From NCBI GenBank assembly GCA_963742585.1, contig CAVUMI010000009.1:1426001-1490000 (forward strand): a stretch of 64,000 nucleotides of DNA, read 5' to 3'. Shown here in pieces: positions 44,529 to 53,020 of this stretch. Origin of the DNA: JACDEA01 sp963742585. GTDB taxonomy: Bacteria > Actinomycetota > Acidimicrobiia > Acidimicrobiales > JACDEA01. Each line of letters begins with the position of its first letter. Position 1 is the stretch's first letter. The translations under genes were made by a program, and so were the position numbers. The notes under the pieces were generated by a model. That model did not search any database. It had not been told where the DNA came from and saw nothing but the letters and a program-made list of their open reading frames with translations.

Positions 44529-46112
44529 TGCCCCGTCCGGGATTCGTCCTCGAGGTCGACCGGTCCACCCCGCCGACGCTGTTCTGGCACGGCGAGGGCT
44601 TCGGCCTCGAGCGGCTCCCCACCGGCAGCCGGGTGATCTATCCGCCCGAGGCGCTGCCTGCGCTCGAGAACATCGACGCGGCCATCCGTCACGCGCTGCT
44701 CAACCCGGTCGACAGCGACCCGCTGCCCGCGCTGCTCAAGCCCGGCATGAAGCTCACGATCGCGTTCGACGACGTCTCGCTGCCGCTGCCGCCCATGCGT
44801 AAGCCCGACGTCCGCCAGCGGGTGATCGAAGCCGTTCTCGAGATGGCGGCCGACGCCGGCGTCGACGACGTGCAACTCATCGCCGCGCTGGCCCTCCATC
44901 GCCGCATGACCGAAGCCGAGCTGCGTCACGCGCTCGGCGATCGGGTGTACGACGCGTTCGAGCCGCACGGGCTGCTCACCCAGCATGACGCCGAGGACCC
45001 GGACAACCTGCTGCACCTTGGCACCACCGACGAGGGCGAGGACGTCGAGCTGAACAAGCGGGCGGCCACGAGCGACCTCCTCGTGTATGTCAACATCAAC
45101 CTGGTGGCCATGGACGGCGGCCACAAGAGCGTGGCGACGGGACTGGCGTCGTATCGCAGCCTGCGTCACCACCACAACGTCCGCACAATGCAGCACAGCC
45201 GCTCGTTCATGGACCAACACAAGTCCGAACTGCACTCGTCGAACTGGCGGATGGGCCGCCACATCGCGGCCCAGGGCGTGAAGATCTTCCAGATCGAGAC
45301 CACACTGAACAGCAACACGTTCCCCGATCAGTTCGACTTCCTCCAGCGGCGGGAATGGGAGTGGAGCTGGCGGGACCGCGCCGCCTTCTTGGCGGCGAGC
45401 AAGTCGCTCGACCGGACGCCGTCGCGGATCGCGCGCAACATCTTCCACTCCATCCGCGCGCCGCACGACATGACCGGCATCCATGCCGGCGCGGTCGAAC
45501 CCGTGCACGACCTCACGACGGCCAACGTGTACCGCCAGCAACTCGTGGCGGTGGACGGCCAAACCGACATCGTGACGATGGGGCTGCCCTACATCTGCCC
45601 CTACAACGTCAACTCGGTGATGAACCCCATCCTGGTGGCCTGCCTCGGACTCGGATACTTCTTCAACCTCTATCGCGGCAAGCCGGTGGTACGCGAGGGC
45701 GGCGTGCTGATCATGAGCCATCCCACGCCGTGGGAATTCCATCCGGTGCATCACCCGAGCTACATCGACTTCTTCGAAGAGGTGCTGGCCGAAACCACCG
45801 ACCCGCTCGAGATCGAGGCGAAGTACGAGGAGCAGTTCGCCACCGACCCGTGGTACATCCACCTGTACCGAACGAGCCACGCGTACCACGGCGTCCACCC
45901 GTTCTACATGTGGTACTGGTGCGCGCACGCGCTCGCAACACCTTGGCGGCGTGATCGTCGTAGGTGGCGACACGCGCGCCGTGCGGCGATTGGGTTTCAA
46001 GCCGGCCTCGACGCTGCGCGACGCGCTGGAGATGGCCGAGGACATCGTCGGGCGCCATCCGACGATCACGCACCTCCACACGCCGCCGTTGCTCATCGCG
46101 GATGTGACATGA
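44528..46112 (+). CDS. LarA-like (DUF2088, lactate-racemase N-domain) protein; one frameshift
   Basis: About 527 residues, starting MPRPGFVLEVDRSTPPTLFW. Segments such as LKPGMKLTIAFDDVSLPLPP, VQLIAALALHRRMTEAELRH and LVYVNINLVAMDGGHKSVAT correspond to the LarA N-terminal fold, with His-rich stretches (RSLRHHHNVRTM; FHPVHHPSYIDFFEE). One surplus base near 45945 shifts the last 55 residues (GGVIVVGGDTRAVRRLGFKP). LarA racemases use a nickel-pincer cofactor made by LarBCE; no such genes are near, and the protein is longer than LarA, so racemase activity is doubtful. It is the third gene of a five-gene coupled run. Its end overlaps PlsC by 4 bp. Confidence 0.75.
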
Positions 46113-46999
46113 GGTTGTCGACCCGCTTCCCGTTCCGGTCGCCGACGTGGCCGGGCGGCGTCGAGCGGCCGCCGATCGAGCGCCGCACCGGCTTGGACTT
46201 CGACACGGAGTGGGCACGGCGCTATCCCGTCCGTCTCGCCCGCGCGTTGGTGCTCGACGGCGTCACCGGGCCCGCCATCCGGCTGCTGGCCGACCCGCAG
46301 GTTGCCGGCCTCGACCGCATCGCCAACCTCGACGCCCCGGCGATCTTCGCCGCCAACCACGCCAGCCACGTCGACACCGGGCTGCTGCTGGCGTCGATGC
46401 CATCGCGGTTCCGTCACCGCACGATCGTGGCCGCGGCGGCCGACTACTTCTTTGACGCCCGCTGGAAGGGCGCGGTGTGGGCGTTCGTCCTCAACGCCAT
46501 CCCGATCGAGCGCACCAAGGTCTCGCGTCGGTCGGCCGACCTCACCGCCGAGCTGATCGACGACGGCTGGTCGGTGGTGATCTATCCCGAGGGTGGCCGC
46601 ACGCCGGATGGCTGGGCGCAGCCGTTCCGCGGCGGTGCCGCCTATCTCTCGATCCGCTGCGGTGCGCCGGTGGTGCCAGTCCACATCGAGGGCACCCGAC
46701 GGATTCTGCGCCGCGGCGCCAAGTCGGTCCGACCGTCAACCACCACGGTCACGTTCGGAATGCCGATGCGACCCGAAGACGGCGAGGACGCACGCCGGTT
46801 CGCGGTCCGCATCGAAGCCGCGGTCGCCACGCTGGCCGACGAGCAGGCCACCGACTGGTGGAGCGCACGCCGCCGCGCCGCGGCGGGTCGGACACCATCG
46901 TTGGCCGGTCCCGCGGCCGGCGCGTGGCGCCGCACCTGGGCTCTGGGCGAGAACCGTCGCCGCACCGGCCCCGACGAAGCCGCCTGGCCCAAGCGCTAA
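46109..46999 (+). CDS. 1-acyl-glycerol-3-phosphate acyltransferase family protein (PlsC-like)
   Basis: 296 residues. ATG 46109 overlaps the LarA-like stop (ATGA). The acyltransferase motifs are in order: IFAANHASHVDTGLLLASMP (H-x4-D), PIERTKVSRRSADL, VVIYPEGGRTPDGWAQPFRG (E-G-x-R-like) and CGAPVVPVHIEGTRRILRRG (motif IV). No membrane helix is strong, and an N-terminal positively charged stretch could associate with lipid. It would put a second acyl chain on a lysophospholipid or an alkyl-glycerol phosphate. It closes the operon and is followed by a 13-bp-stem hairpin. Confidence 0.88.
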   Translation: MRLSTRFPFRSPTWPGGVERPPIERRTGLDFDTEWARRYPVRLARALVLDGVTGPAIRLLADPQVAGLDRIANLDAPAIFAANHASHVDTGLLLASMPSRFRHRTIVAAAADYFFDARWKGAVWAFVLNAIPIERTKVSRRSADLTAELIDDGWSVVIYPEGGRTPDGWAQPFRGGAAYLSIRCGAPVVPVHIEGTRRILRRGAKSVRPSTTTVTFGMPMRPEDGEDARRFAVRIEAAVATLADEQATDWWSARRRAAAGRTPSLAGPAAGAWRRTWALGENRRRTGPDEAAWPKR

Positions 47000-47015
47000 C
47001 CACCCCACCCCACAC

Positions 47016-47057
47016 TGTCGGTGCTTTTCGCGGTTTCCGTACACAAAAGCACCGACA
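47016..47057. terminator. 13-bp stem hairpin between PlsC and cupredoxin genes
   Basis: Arms 47016-47028 (TGTCGGTGCTTTT) and 47045-47057 pair perfectly around a 16-base loop. Read on either strand, the stem's T-run or A-run lies next to the loop, not after the stem, so it is not a textbook intrinsic terminator. It separates convergent genes (stops at 46999 and 47070). Confidence 0.72.
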
Positions 47058-47069
47058 CGTCGCGGTGGG

Positions 47070-47768
47070 CTAGCTGCGGCCGGCGCGGAGGCGGTAGAGG
47101 GCGTAGCCGCCGCCGCCGAGCACGGCGGCGATCGGGACCAGCAGCGCGGCGATCACGACTCCGCTGGTGCCGCCGCCGTCGTCGTTCTCTTCCTTGATGG
47201 CGACCTGACCAGCGGTCGTTGACGTGGTCTCCGACGTCGTTGTCGGCGCCAACACGCCGAAGCCGACGGTGGTGCTGGTCGCATCACCGACGACGGTCGT
47301 GGCCGGCTGCCGCGTTGTAGCGGCCCCACGTGCGGTGGTGGCGGTGGGCCGGCGCGTCGTCGAAGTTGCCGCCGGTGCCGGCGGTGGGGGCGGTGGCGGC
47401 GGTGGGGGCGCCGGCGGGGGGCCGCCGGCGGTGACCTGGAGGGTGCCGGTCATCTCCGGGTGGATCGAGCAGTGGTAGTCGATCGTCCGCGGCCCGCCGA
47501 CGATGGGCACTGCTGCTGATCGGCGCCCGCTACCGGCCGGGATCGAGGCGTTGAACTCGCTCGAGGTAGCGGTATGAGCGGTTTCGGTCTGGTTCTCCCA
47601 AAGGATCGTCTGGCCGCTTGCTATCGAACCGCCGCCGGGTGAGAACGCGAACGGCGGACCCACCACGTTCACCTGCTTGTTCGCAGACTGCCCGGATGCG
47701 GGAGCGACCCCGCTAGCGCCTCCGAGCACCAGCGCCGCGCCGACGAGAGCCAATCGAAGCCATCGCAT
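47070..47768 (-). CDS. Membrane-anchored cupredoxin-like protein A
   Basis: About 232 residues from ATG 47768 (MRWLRLALVG). A signal peptide is followed by a plastocyanin-like domain: FAFSPGGGSIASGQTILWEN, ETAHTATSSEF (first His), and RTIDYHCSIHPEMTGTLQV with Cys-x2-His-x2-Met, the type-1 copper ligands. A long Pro run and Thr/Ala-rich linker reach a C-terminal helix (TSGVVIAALLVPIAAVLGGG) with a basic end. It should sit outside the membrane and bind copper for electron transfer or storage. Protein B is a tandem paralogue 12 bp away; the two share the same design, but their linkers differ completely. Confidence 0.85.
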   Translation of the reverse strand: MRWLRLALVGAALVLGGASGVAPASGQSANKQVNVVGPPFAFSPGGGSIASGQTILWENQTETAHTATSSEFNASIPAGSGRRSAAVPIVGGPRTIDYHCSIHPEMTGTLQVTAGGPPPAPPPPPPPPPPAPAATSTTRRPTATTARGAATTRQPATTVVGDATSTTVGFGVLAPTTTSETTSTTAGQVAIKEENDDGGGTSGVVIAALLVPIAAVLGGGGYALYRLRAGRS

Positions 47769-47779
47769 GGCGGACAAGC

Positions 47780-48421
47780 CTAGAACTGGCCGGAGCGCAT
47801 CCGGTAAATCGCGTAGCCCCCGCCACCGAGCACGGCCACGATTCCCGCAATAAGCAGGGCAATCGCCCCTCCATTGCTGCCGCCGTCATCGGTGTTGATG
47901 GCGATGTCGCCAGTGGTGGAGGTCGTCGACTCCTCGGTGGTCGTGGTTTCCTCGGCGATCGTCTCAGTAGTCGGCGTTGAGGTGGACGTCGTTACCCGAG
48001 ATGTCGTCGTGGCTGGGCGAGTCGTGGGAGCGGCGATCGGCCTAGCCGTGGTCGTCGTCGTGGGCGCGGGTGCGATGACGGCGGTGACATGCACGGTGCC
48101 CGTCATCGATGGGTGAATGCTGCAGTGATAATTGATGTCGCGGGTAGCGCCGGTGAACGACTGCGGCGCGGAGTTGCCGTTGGGCGGGATAGCGATGTTG
48201 AAGCTGCTGCCATCATCCGATGTCGCGGTGTGTGCAGCCGCGGTGTCGTTGATCCATACGATGGTGTCGCCTGCGCTGACATTCCGAGTGAGCGGCGAGA
48301 ACCTAAAGGGGTCGCCGGCCACGTGCACCTCTTGCTCTACCGCGACAGCCGGCCAGAGGGCAACGACTCCTCCAACCAGCATCAGCACCACGCCAACGAA
48401 TCCAACCCGTAGCGAACGCAT
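47780..48421 (-). CDS. Membrane-anchored cupredoxin-like protein B
   Basis: About 213 residues from ATG 48421 (MRSLRVGFVGVVLMLVGGVV). The copper domain repeats that of protein A: FRFSPLTRNVSAGDTIVWIN, AAAHTATSDDGSSF and DINYHCSIHPSMTGTVHV (Cys-x2-His-x2-Met). The linker is Thr-rich with no proline run (TTTTARPIAAPTTRPATTTS), and the C-terminal helix is AIALLIAGIVAVLGGGGYAI. It precedes protein A on the same strand, so the pair is co-expressed. An extended frame upstream (to 48487) overlaps the permease gene and has no better start. Confidence 0.85.
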   Translation of the reverse strand: MRSLRVGFVGVVLMLVGGVVALWPAVAVEQEVHVAGDPFRFSPLTRNVSAGDTIVWINDTAAAHTATSDDGSSFNIAIPPNGNSAPQSFTGATRDINYHCSIHPSMTGTVHVTAVIAPAPTTTTTARPIAAPTTRPATTTSRVTTSTSTPTTETIAEETTTTEESTTSTTGDIAINTDDGGSNGGAIALLIAGIVAVLGGGGYAIYRMRSGQF

Positions 48422-48443
48422 ACGGGCGACTGTAACCAACCGG

Positions 48444-50996
48444 TCAGTCGAAGCGGAGTACCCTCGCCGGCTCGATCTGGGCAGCATGACGGCCGGGGAT
48501 GATCGAGCTCACGACGGCAACCACGACTGCGAGCACCGCTACCGCGCCGAACATCGGCCAGGGGTACTGGTACGTGACGACGATACCGATCGCTCGCGTG
48601 ACCGTCCGCAGAACGGTCACTGAGAGCAGCAGCCCGAGCGGGACGGCAAGCACCAGTCCGGCCAGCGCGATCGTCGCCGCCTCGACCGTGGCCATCCGGC
48701 GTAGAAGCCGCCGCTCGGTCCCGACGGCGCGCAGGATCCCGATCTCGCGGTGCCGGCGCAAGACGGCCATGGCCAGCGTGTTGGTCACGCCTAGCATCCC
48801 CATCACGAGCGCGATGAGGACGAAGACGTACACGATGTTGAAGAACGCGGTCTGGCCCTCGATGAACTCCGCCTTCTGCGTGCTGGTGAGCTGCACGAAC
48901 ACCGGCGAGGCCCCGCGGAACCGCCGCTCGATCGCCTGCTTGACCCGCTCGGGCGATTGCCCGCGCTCCACCGCCACCGCCATCGCACCGAGACCGTTGC
49001 GGCCGTACGCCGCGGTGGCGCCGATCGTGTCCGGTTCGCTGGCCAGCAGCGATGCGCTGTCGGCGACGCCGGCCAACACCGGTGACTGGCTGTCGAAGGT
49101 CTTGTAGACGCCGGCGACGCGGAAGCTGCGCGGGCCACGCGGCGTGCTCAGCGTGATGCGATCACCGCGATGGACGCCGTGTAGCTCGGTGAATGACGTG
49201 GGCACCGCCACCGCGCCGCCCCGCTCGAACGCGGTGCGCGCCGCGACGTCGGAGCCGTCGGACCACGGAATCCTCTGCACGCGGAAGAACGTCGCCGGGT
49301 CCAGCACCGTAATGAAGGCGAAGCCGATCACGGGTCGCTGCACCAGCAACCGCGTGAATCGTAGATCCGTCGTCGCCCGAATCCCGGGCGTGGTAACGAC
49401 TCGCTCGCGCAACACGTCGTCGAACGTCGCCCCGGCCGATACCACCAGATCAGCAGGGAAGCGCTGCGAGAGCGTGTCGACCAGGTTGCGACGCAACGAG
49501 AGGTGCACCGCGCCAGCAGTGAACACCATCGCCAGCACGATCATCAGCAACGCCACGGTGTAGGCGGCACGGCGCGGCTCCTTGCGGAGGTGCAGGACGC
49601 CCACGGTGCCGACTCCGCGAGCCAGACGACGGGTCGCGGCGCCAGCGATCCGGGTGAGCAGGGGCATCACTGCCGGCACGATCAAGACCGCGCCGACCAG
49701 CACGAGGAAGGAACCAACGTCGACGCGCGGTCGTCGGGCGAAGAACACCAACGCCAGACCGACCAGCAGTAACACCGACCCGAGCAACGGAAGCCGCCCA
49801 CGCCCGGTCTGCTCGCTCGCGGCGCCGCGGATCGCCACCACGGGCGGCACCGTCGCCGCCCGTTGCGCGGGCACGAGCGCGGACACGAATGTCACGACTA
49901 CGCCCACCACCACGGCGAACAGTGCGCCCACCGGCGGGATCGACACCGGCAGGCTGGGCAGGTCGAAGATGCCGCGGGTGACCGTGATCATTCCGATGGC
50001 AGCGAGGAGGCCCAAGCCGAGACCCACCGGTGCCGCGAGGACCGTCAGAGCGACCGCGTCGGTCAGCACGACGCGGCGGACTTGACGCCGACTAGCACCG
50101 ATGGCGCGCAGCGTGCCGTGCACCGCCGCGGACTCGGCGACGCTCATCGACAAGGTCAGGAAGATGAGGAACCCGCTCACGAACAGTGCGACTCCGGCCA
50201 GCCCCGCCAGGGCGGCCTTCGGACCTTCGAACGCGTCCCGCAGGGTCGCGTCGTCGACGTCGGCACTGACGAGGCGAGCCTCCGGCAGCGCGTCGGTGTT
50301 GCGGGCGATCCACAGCGGCGCGTCAGTGCCTTTCGCGAGCCGAATACTGCCGTCCGTGATCAGCCCCGGTGCCTGACCGCTGATTCGACGCACGGTGTCG
50401 TACGACGTCCACGCGCCGCGGCCGTCATTCGGCTGTCCGTCCCGACGCTTGCTGAGCTGGACGACAACCAGGCGCGCTGGTCCCGCGGGGCCGAGTAACT
50501 CCACCGTGTCGCCTCGCTTCACGCGGAGCTGCCGCCGCACACCGTCGGTGAGCCCGACCTCGTCCTTCCCGTCCCCGGGCTGCCGGCCTTCAGTGACGAC
50601 GTCACTCGGCCGGCGTGGTTGCCGCGGGGGCCCGGGTGCAGAGCCGTCGCGAAACACGCCTCCAGAGAGCCAGACCGAGTCGACATCGGGCGCCGCGCCG
50701 GGAATCCGCATGTTGACGCCGATCCAGCCGGTCACGTCGATGACATCAGGCAGCCGCGCCGTCCGATCGACGATCTCGACTGGCAGCTCAGCGGCAAAGC
50801 CGGCAGCCGCCTCAATCCGCACGTTGGGGACGAGGCGGCGTCCCAAGCTGCGCTCGAGACCCTCATCGATCGTCGCGTTGGTGATGAGGACGGCAAAGAA
50901 CACCCCGATGCCGAGGGCGATACCTATTGCCGTCAGCGTGAACCGGGTAAGGCGCCGTCGGATCGTTCGCATCCCCAGGAGCGACGAGCGCTGCAC
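48444..50996 (-). CDS. FtsX-like ABC transporter permease (MacB/LolC-type, two FtsX modules)
   Basis: 850 residues. The N-terminal helix (TRFTLTAIGIALGIGVFFAV) precedes a large extracytoplasmic domain, a first FtsX helix block (FVSGFLIFLTLSMSVAESAA; AIGASRRQVRRVVLTDAVAL) and a central segment with six further helices. A second extracytoplasmic domain and the final FtsX block (MLGVTNTLAMAVLRRHREIG; AVGTERRLLRRMATVEAATI) follow. Such permeases do not move substrates through a pore; they transmit ATPase motion to release lipids, peptides or enzymes outside. The partner ATPase is divergent, 34 bp away. No signs of frameshift are seen over 2.5 kb. Confidence 0.88.
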   Translation of the reverse strand: MQRSSLLGMRTIRRRLTRFTLTAIGIALGIGVFFAVLITNATIDEGLERSLGRRLVPNVRIEAAAGFAAELPVEIVDRTARLPDVIDVTGWIGVNMRIPGAAPDVDSVWLSGGVFRDGSAPGPPRQPRRPSDVVTEGRQPGDGKDEVGLTDGVRRQLRVKRGDTVELLGPAGPARLVVVQLSKRRDGQPNDGRGAWTSYDTVRRISGQAPGLITDGSIRLAKGTDAPLWIARNTDALPEARLVSADVDDATLRDAFEGPKAALAGLAGVALFVSGFLIFLTLSMSVAESAAVHGTLRAIGASRRQVRRVVLTDAVALTVLAAPVGLGLGLLAAIGMITVTRGIFDLPSLPVSIPPVGALFAVVVGVVVTFVSALVPAQRAATVPPVVAIRGAASEQTGRGRLPLLGSVLLLVGLALVFFARRPRVDVGSFLVLVGAVLIVPAVMPLLTRIAGAATRRLARGVGTVGVLHLRKEPRRAAYTVALLMIVLAMVFTAGAVHLSLRRNLVDTLSQRFPADLVVSAGATFDDVLRERVVTTPGIRATTDLRFTRLLVQRPVIGFAFITVLDPATFFRVQRIPWSDGSDVAARTAFERGGAVAVPTSFTELHGVHRGDRITLSTPRGPRSFRVAGVYKTFDSQSPVLAGVADSASLLASEPDTIGATAAYGRNGLGAMAVAVERGQSPERVKQAIERRFRGASPVFVQLTSTQKAEFIEGQTAFFNIVYVFVLIALVMGMLGVTNTLAMAVLRRHREIGILRAVGTERRLLRRMATVEAATIALAGLVLAVPLGLLLSVTVLRTVTRAIGIVVTYQYPWPMFGAVAVLAVVVAVVSSIIPGRHAAQIEPARVLRFD

Positions 50997-51030
50997 GGCG
51001 TCAACTCTCGCACGCTGCTAGACGATTGGT

Positions 51031-51757
51031 ATGGCGTTGCTCGAATCGCGGCGGACTCGAGAAGGAATATGCGCTCGACGGCGTAGCGGTTCATGCCCTC
51101 CGCGGTGTCGACCTCGAAATCGGCACCGGCGCGTTCGTCGCAGTCATGGGTCCCTCGGGCTGCGGGAAGTCGACCCTCCTTCACCTGCTCGGGGCGCTCG
51201 ACACGCCGAGCCGGGGCGAGGTGTTGCTTGAAGGCGTCGCTCTCGGATCGATGAACGACGACGAATTGACCCGGGTTCGTCGACACCGCGTCGGATTCGT
51301 GTTCCAGTTCTTCAACCTCGTGCCCGTCCTCACCGCACTGGAGAACGTCGCCCTCCCCGCGGTCATCGACGGCCGGCCGACCGCCGAGGCCAATCGGCGC
51401 GCCGCCGAATTGCTCGGCGCGCTCCACCTCGACGGTGCCGATAGCAAGTTGCCATCGCAACTCTCCGGCGGCGAACAACAGCGCGTCGCCATCGCCCGCG
51501 CGCTGATGAACGAGCCTGCGGTTCTGCTGGCCGATGAGCCGACCGGCAATCTCGATCACCGCTCTGGTGTGCAAGTGGTAGAGCACCTCCAACGTCTGCA
51601 CGCAGGCGGTCAGACGACGGTCTTGGTGACGCACAATCCCGCGGTCGCGGCAACCGCGCAACGGGTTGTCTTCCTCCGCGATGGTCGAATCGTGGGTGAC
51701 CGTGCCGGCGGTGACGCCGAGGCCCTTCTTGCAGAACTCGTGAGCCACGACGTGTGA
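51031..51757 (+). CDS. ABC transporter ATP-binding protein (MacB/LolD-type); N-terminal frameshift
   Basis: About 240 residues. ATG 51031 gives MALLESR, then a surplus base near 51052 is needed to enter GLEKEYALDGVAVHALRGVD. The ATPase has Walker A GPSGCGKSTLLHLLGALD, Q-loop VFQFFNLVP, signature LSGGEQQRVAIARALMNEP and Walker B VLLADEPTGNLDHRSG, with the GNLD typical of LolD/MacB. It pairs with the FtsX permease encoded divergently. The VOC gene follows after 23 bp on the same strand. Confidence 0.88.
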
Positions 51758-51780
51758 TGAAAGGAAACGAGGAGATCCAA

Positions 51781-52253
51781 TGAGGCTGGCCCACACCGCC
51801 ATATGCGTCCCCGACATCGACGCCGCGGTCGCGTGGTACGAGTCGGTGCTCGGCCTCCAAGTGCTCTCGCCGCCGTATCTCATGGATGGCGAGTCGATCG
51901 CCCGCGACATGGGTGAGTTGCTGCCCGACCCACCGGCGGTGAAGGCGGCGATCATCGGCAACGATGAGGGCGACCACGTCCTCGAGATCATCGAGTATCC
52001 CAACGCGGTCTCGGCCGCGAACGGCCGTTCTTTCACCGACGCCGGTCGTGTCCCACATTGGCCTGCTGTGTGACGATGCTGACGCGACCCAGCGAGACCT
52101 CATTGCCCAGGGCGTCGAGTTCATGACGACTGGCGTGGCCGATATCGCCGGGTTGCGCACCGCCTGGTTCCGTGACCCTGGGGCGTGGTGTTCATCCTCG
52201 TGCAGAAGCGCAAGCGACCCGATCACGCGTACTGGCGGCAGTACGAGACATAA
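51781..52253 (+). CDS. VOC/glyoxalase-family protein; frameshifted
   Basis: About 156 residues from ATG 51781, preceded by GAGGAG. The first module reads MRLAHTAICVPDIDAAVAWY and later EGDHVLEIIEYPNAVSAANG, placing the metal-binding His and Glu. After a surplus base near 52048 it continues VSHIGLLCDDADATQRDLIA, FMTTGVADIAGLRTAWFRDP and, after another near 52183, VVFILVQKRKRPDHAYW. The methylmalonyl-CoA epimerase/glyoxalase group is possible; the substrate is unknown. Confidence 0.7.
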
Positions 52254-52267
52254 GCTCGGCGACGCGC

Positions 52268-53002
52268 TCAATCGACCAGGCGTAAGCCGGCGGGGGCTAT
52301 CGATTCGGTACCCTCGGCCGGTAGGTCAACCACGAATTCGGTGCGCAGCGCGGGAAACAGGTGCTCGGACAACAGCACCGCCCGGCGGCGACCGTCATAG
52401 GTGGTGCGCTCGCAGCGAAGTAGGGGTGCACCCTCAGGAACTTCAAGCAGCGCGGCATCGCGCGCCGTGGCCGCAGCGGCGCCGATCGTCTGCGTGGCGC
52501 CGCCGAGCTTGGTCGGCAGCAACTCGTAGATCGGCGAGCGCTCAACCGCGTCGCGCGAAAGACGCGCACCGAGGCGTTCCGGGACCCAGACGGTGACGAC
52601 GGCGAAGGGCTCGCCATCGGCCCGGTTGAGTCGGCGCACGCGTAACACCGTGTCGACGCCCAACACGTCGCGGGCGCGCTTCGGCGCGCGCACGAACCCG
52701 AAGTCCAAGATCTGGCGCTCGGCAACGACGCCCTGTTCGGCGAGCTGGCCCTCGATGGTCGCCAGGCGGCCCAGCGTCTGACGTACGGGATCGCCCACGA
52801 CGAACCAGCCGTAGCCCTGGCGGGCGTCGACCACACCGTGGACCCGCAGCGACTCGAGCGCCTTGCGAACCGTGACGCGGCTGGCGTCATAGGCTCGCCC
52901 CAGCTCAGCTTCGCTGGGCAGGAGGTGGCCCGCGGTGAACTCACCTGAACCGATCCGCTCGAGCACACTCTCGGCGATGGACTTGTATCGCAGCTCTCTC
53001 AC
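52268..53002 (-). CDS. GntR-family regulator, HutC/UTRA type
   Basis: 244 residues from GTG 53002. The winged-helix GntR domain is LPSEAELGRAYDASRVTVRK with LESLRVHGVVDARQGYGWFV, and the UTRA ligand domain follows (LRVRRLNRADGEPFAVVTVW; IYELLPTKLGGATQTIGAA; LLRCERTTYDGRRRAVLLSE). It is transcribed away from aconitase with only 18 bp between starts, in a gap filled by ACTTGT repeats, so it probably regulates itself and aconitase. The effector is unknown; UTRA domains commonly bind sugars, amino acids or organic acids. Confidence 0.9.
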   Translation of the reverse strand: MRELRYKSIAESVLERIGSGEFTAGHLLPSEAELGRAYDASRVTVRKALESLRVHGVVDARQGYGWFVVGDPVRQTLGRLATIEGQLAEQGVVAERQILDFGFVRAPKRARDVLGVDTVLRVRRLNRADGEPFAVVTVWVPERLGARLSRDAVERSPIYELLPTKLGGATQTIGAAAATARDAALLEVPEGAPLLRCERTTYDGRRRAVLLSEHLFPALRTEFVVDLPAEGTESIAPAGLRLVD

Positions 53003-53019
53003 TTGTTATATACTTGTAT
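52981..53019. promoter_or_regulatory. ACTTGT repeats: likely GntR operator / divergent regulatory region of aconitase
   Basis: Three copies in the same orientation: ACTTGTAT at 52981, ACTTGTTAT at 53001 and ACTTGTATC at 53012, ending just before the aconitase ATG at 53021. GntR/HutC regulators typically bind AT-rich sites built on a GT-x-TA core, and this is the only AT-rich patch in the area. The overlap with both start codons implies that binding would block both genes. The first copy lies inside the GntR coding sequence and may be chance. Confidence 0.6.
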
Positions 53020-53020
53020 C

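Noticed and set aside
44525..46684. Long antisense open frame (719 codons) opposite the LarA-like and PlsC genes
   Set aside because: It has a His/Arg/Val-rich composition without any motif, and the sense strand carries clear family motifs; GC-rich codon bias makes such shadow frames common.
47376..47425. Proline repeat tract in cupredoxin A as a tandem-repeat or assembly artefact
   Set aside because: The GGC/GGG-type run encodes an in-frame linker between the copper domain and the anchor helix, which is normal for such proteins.
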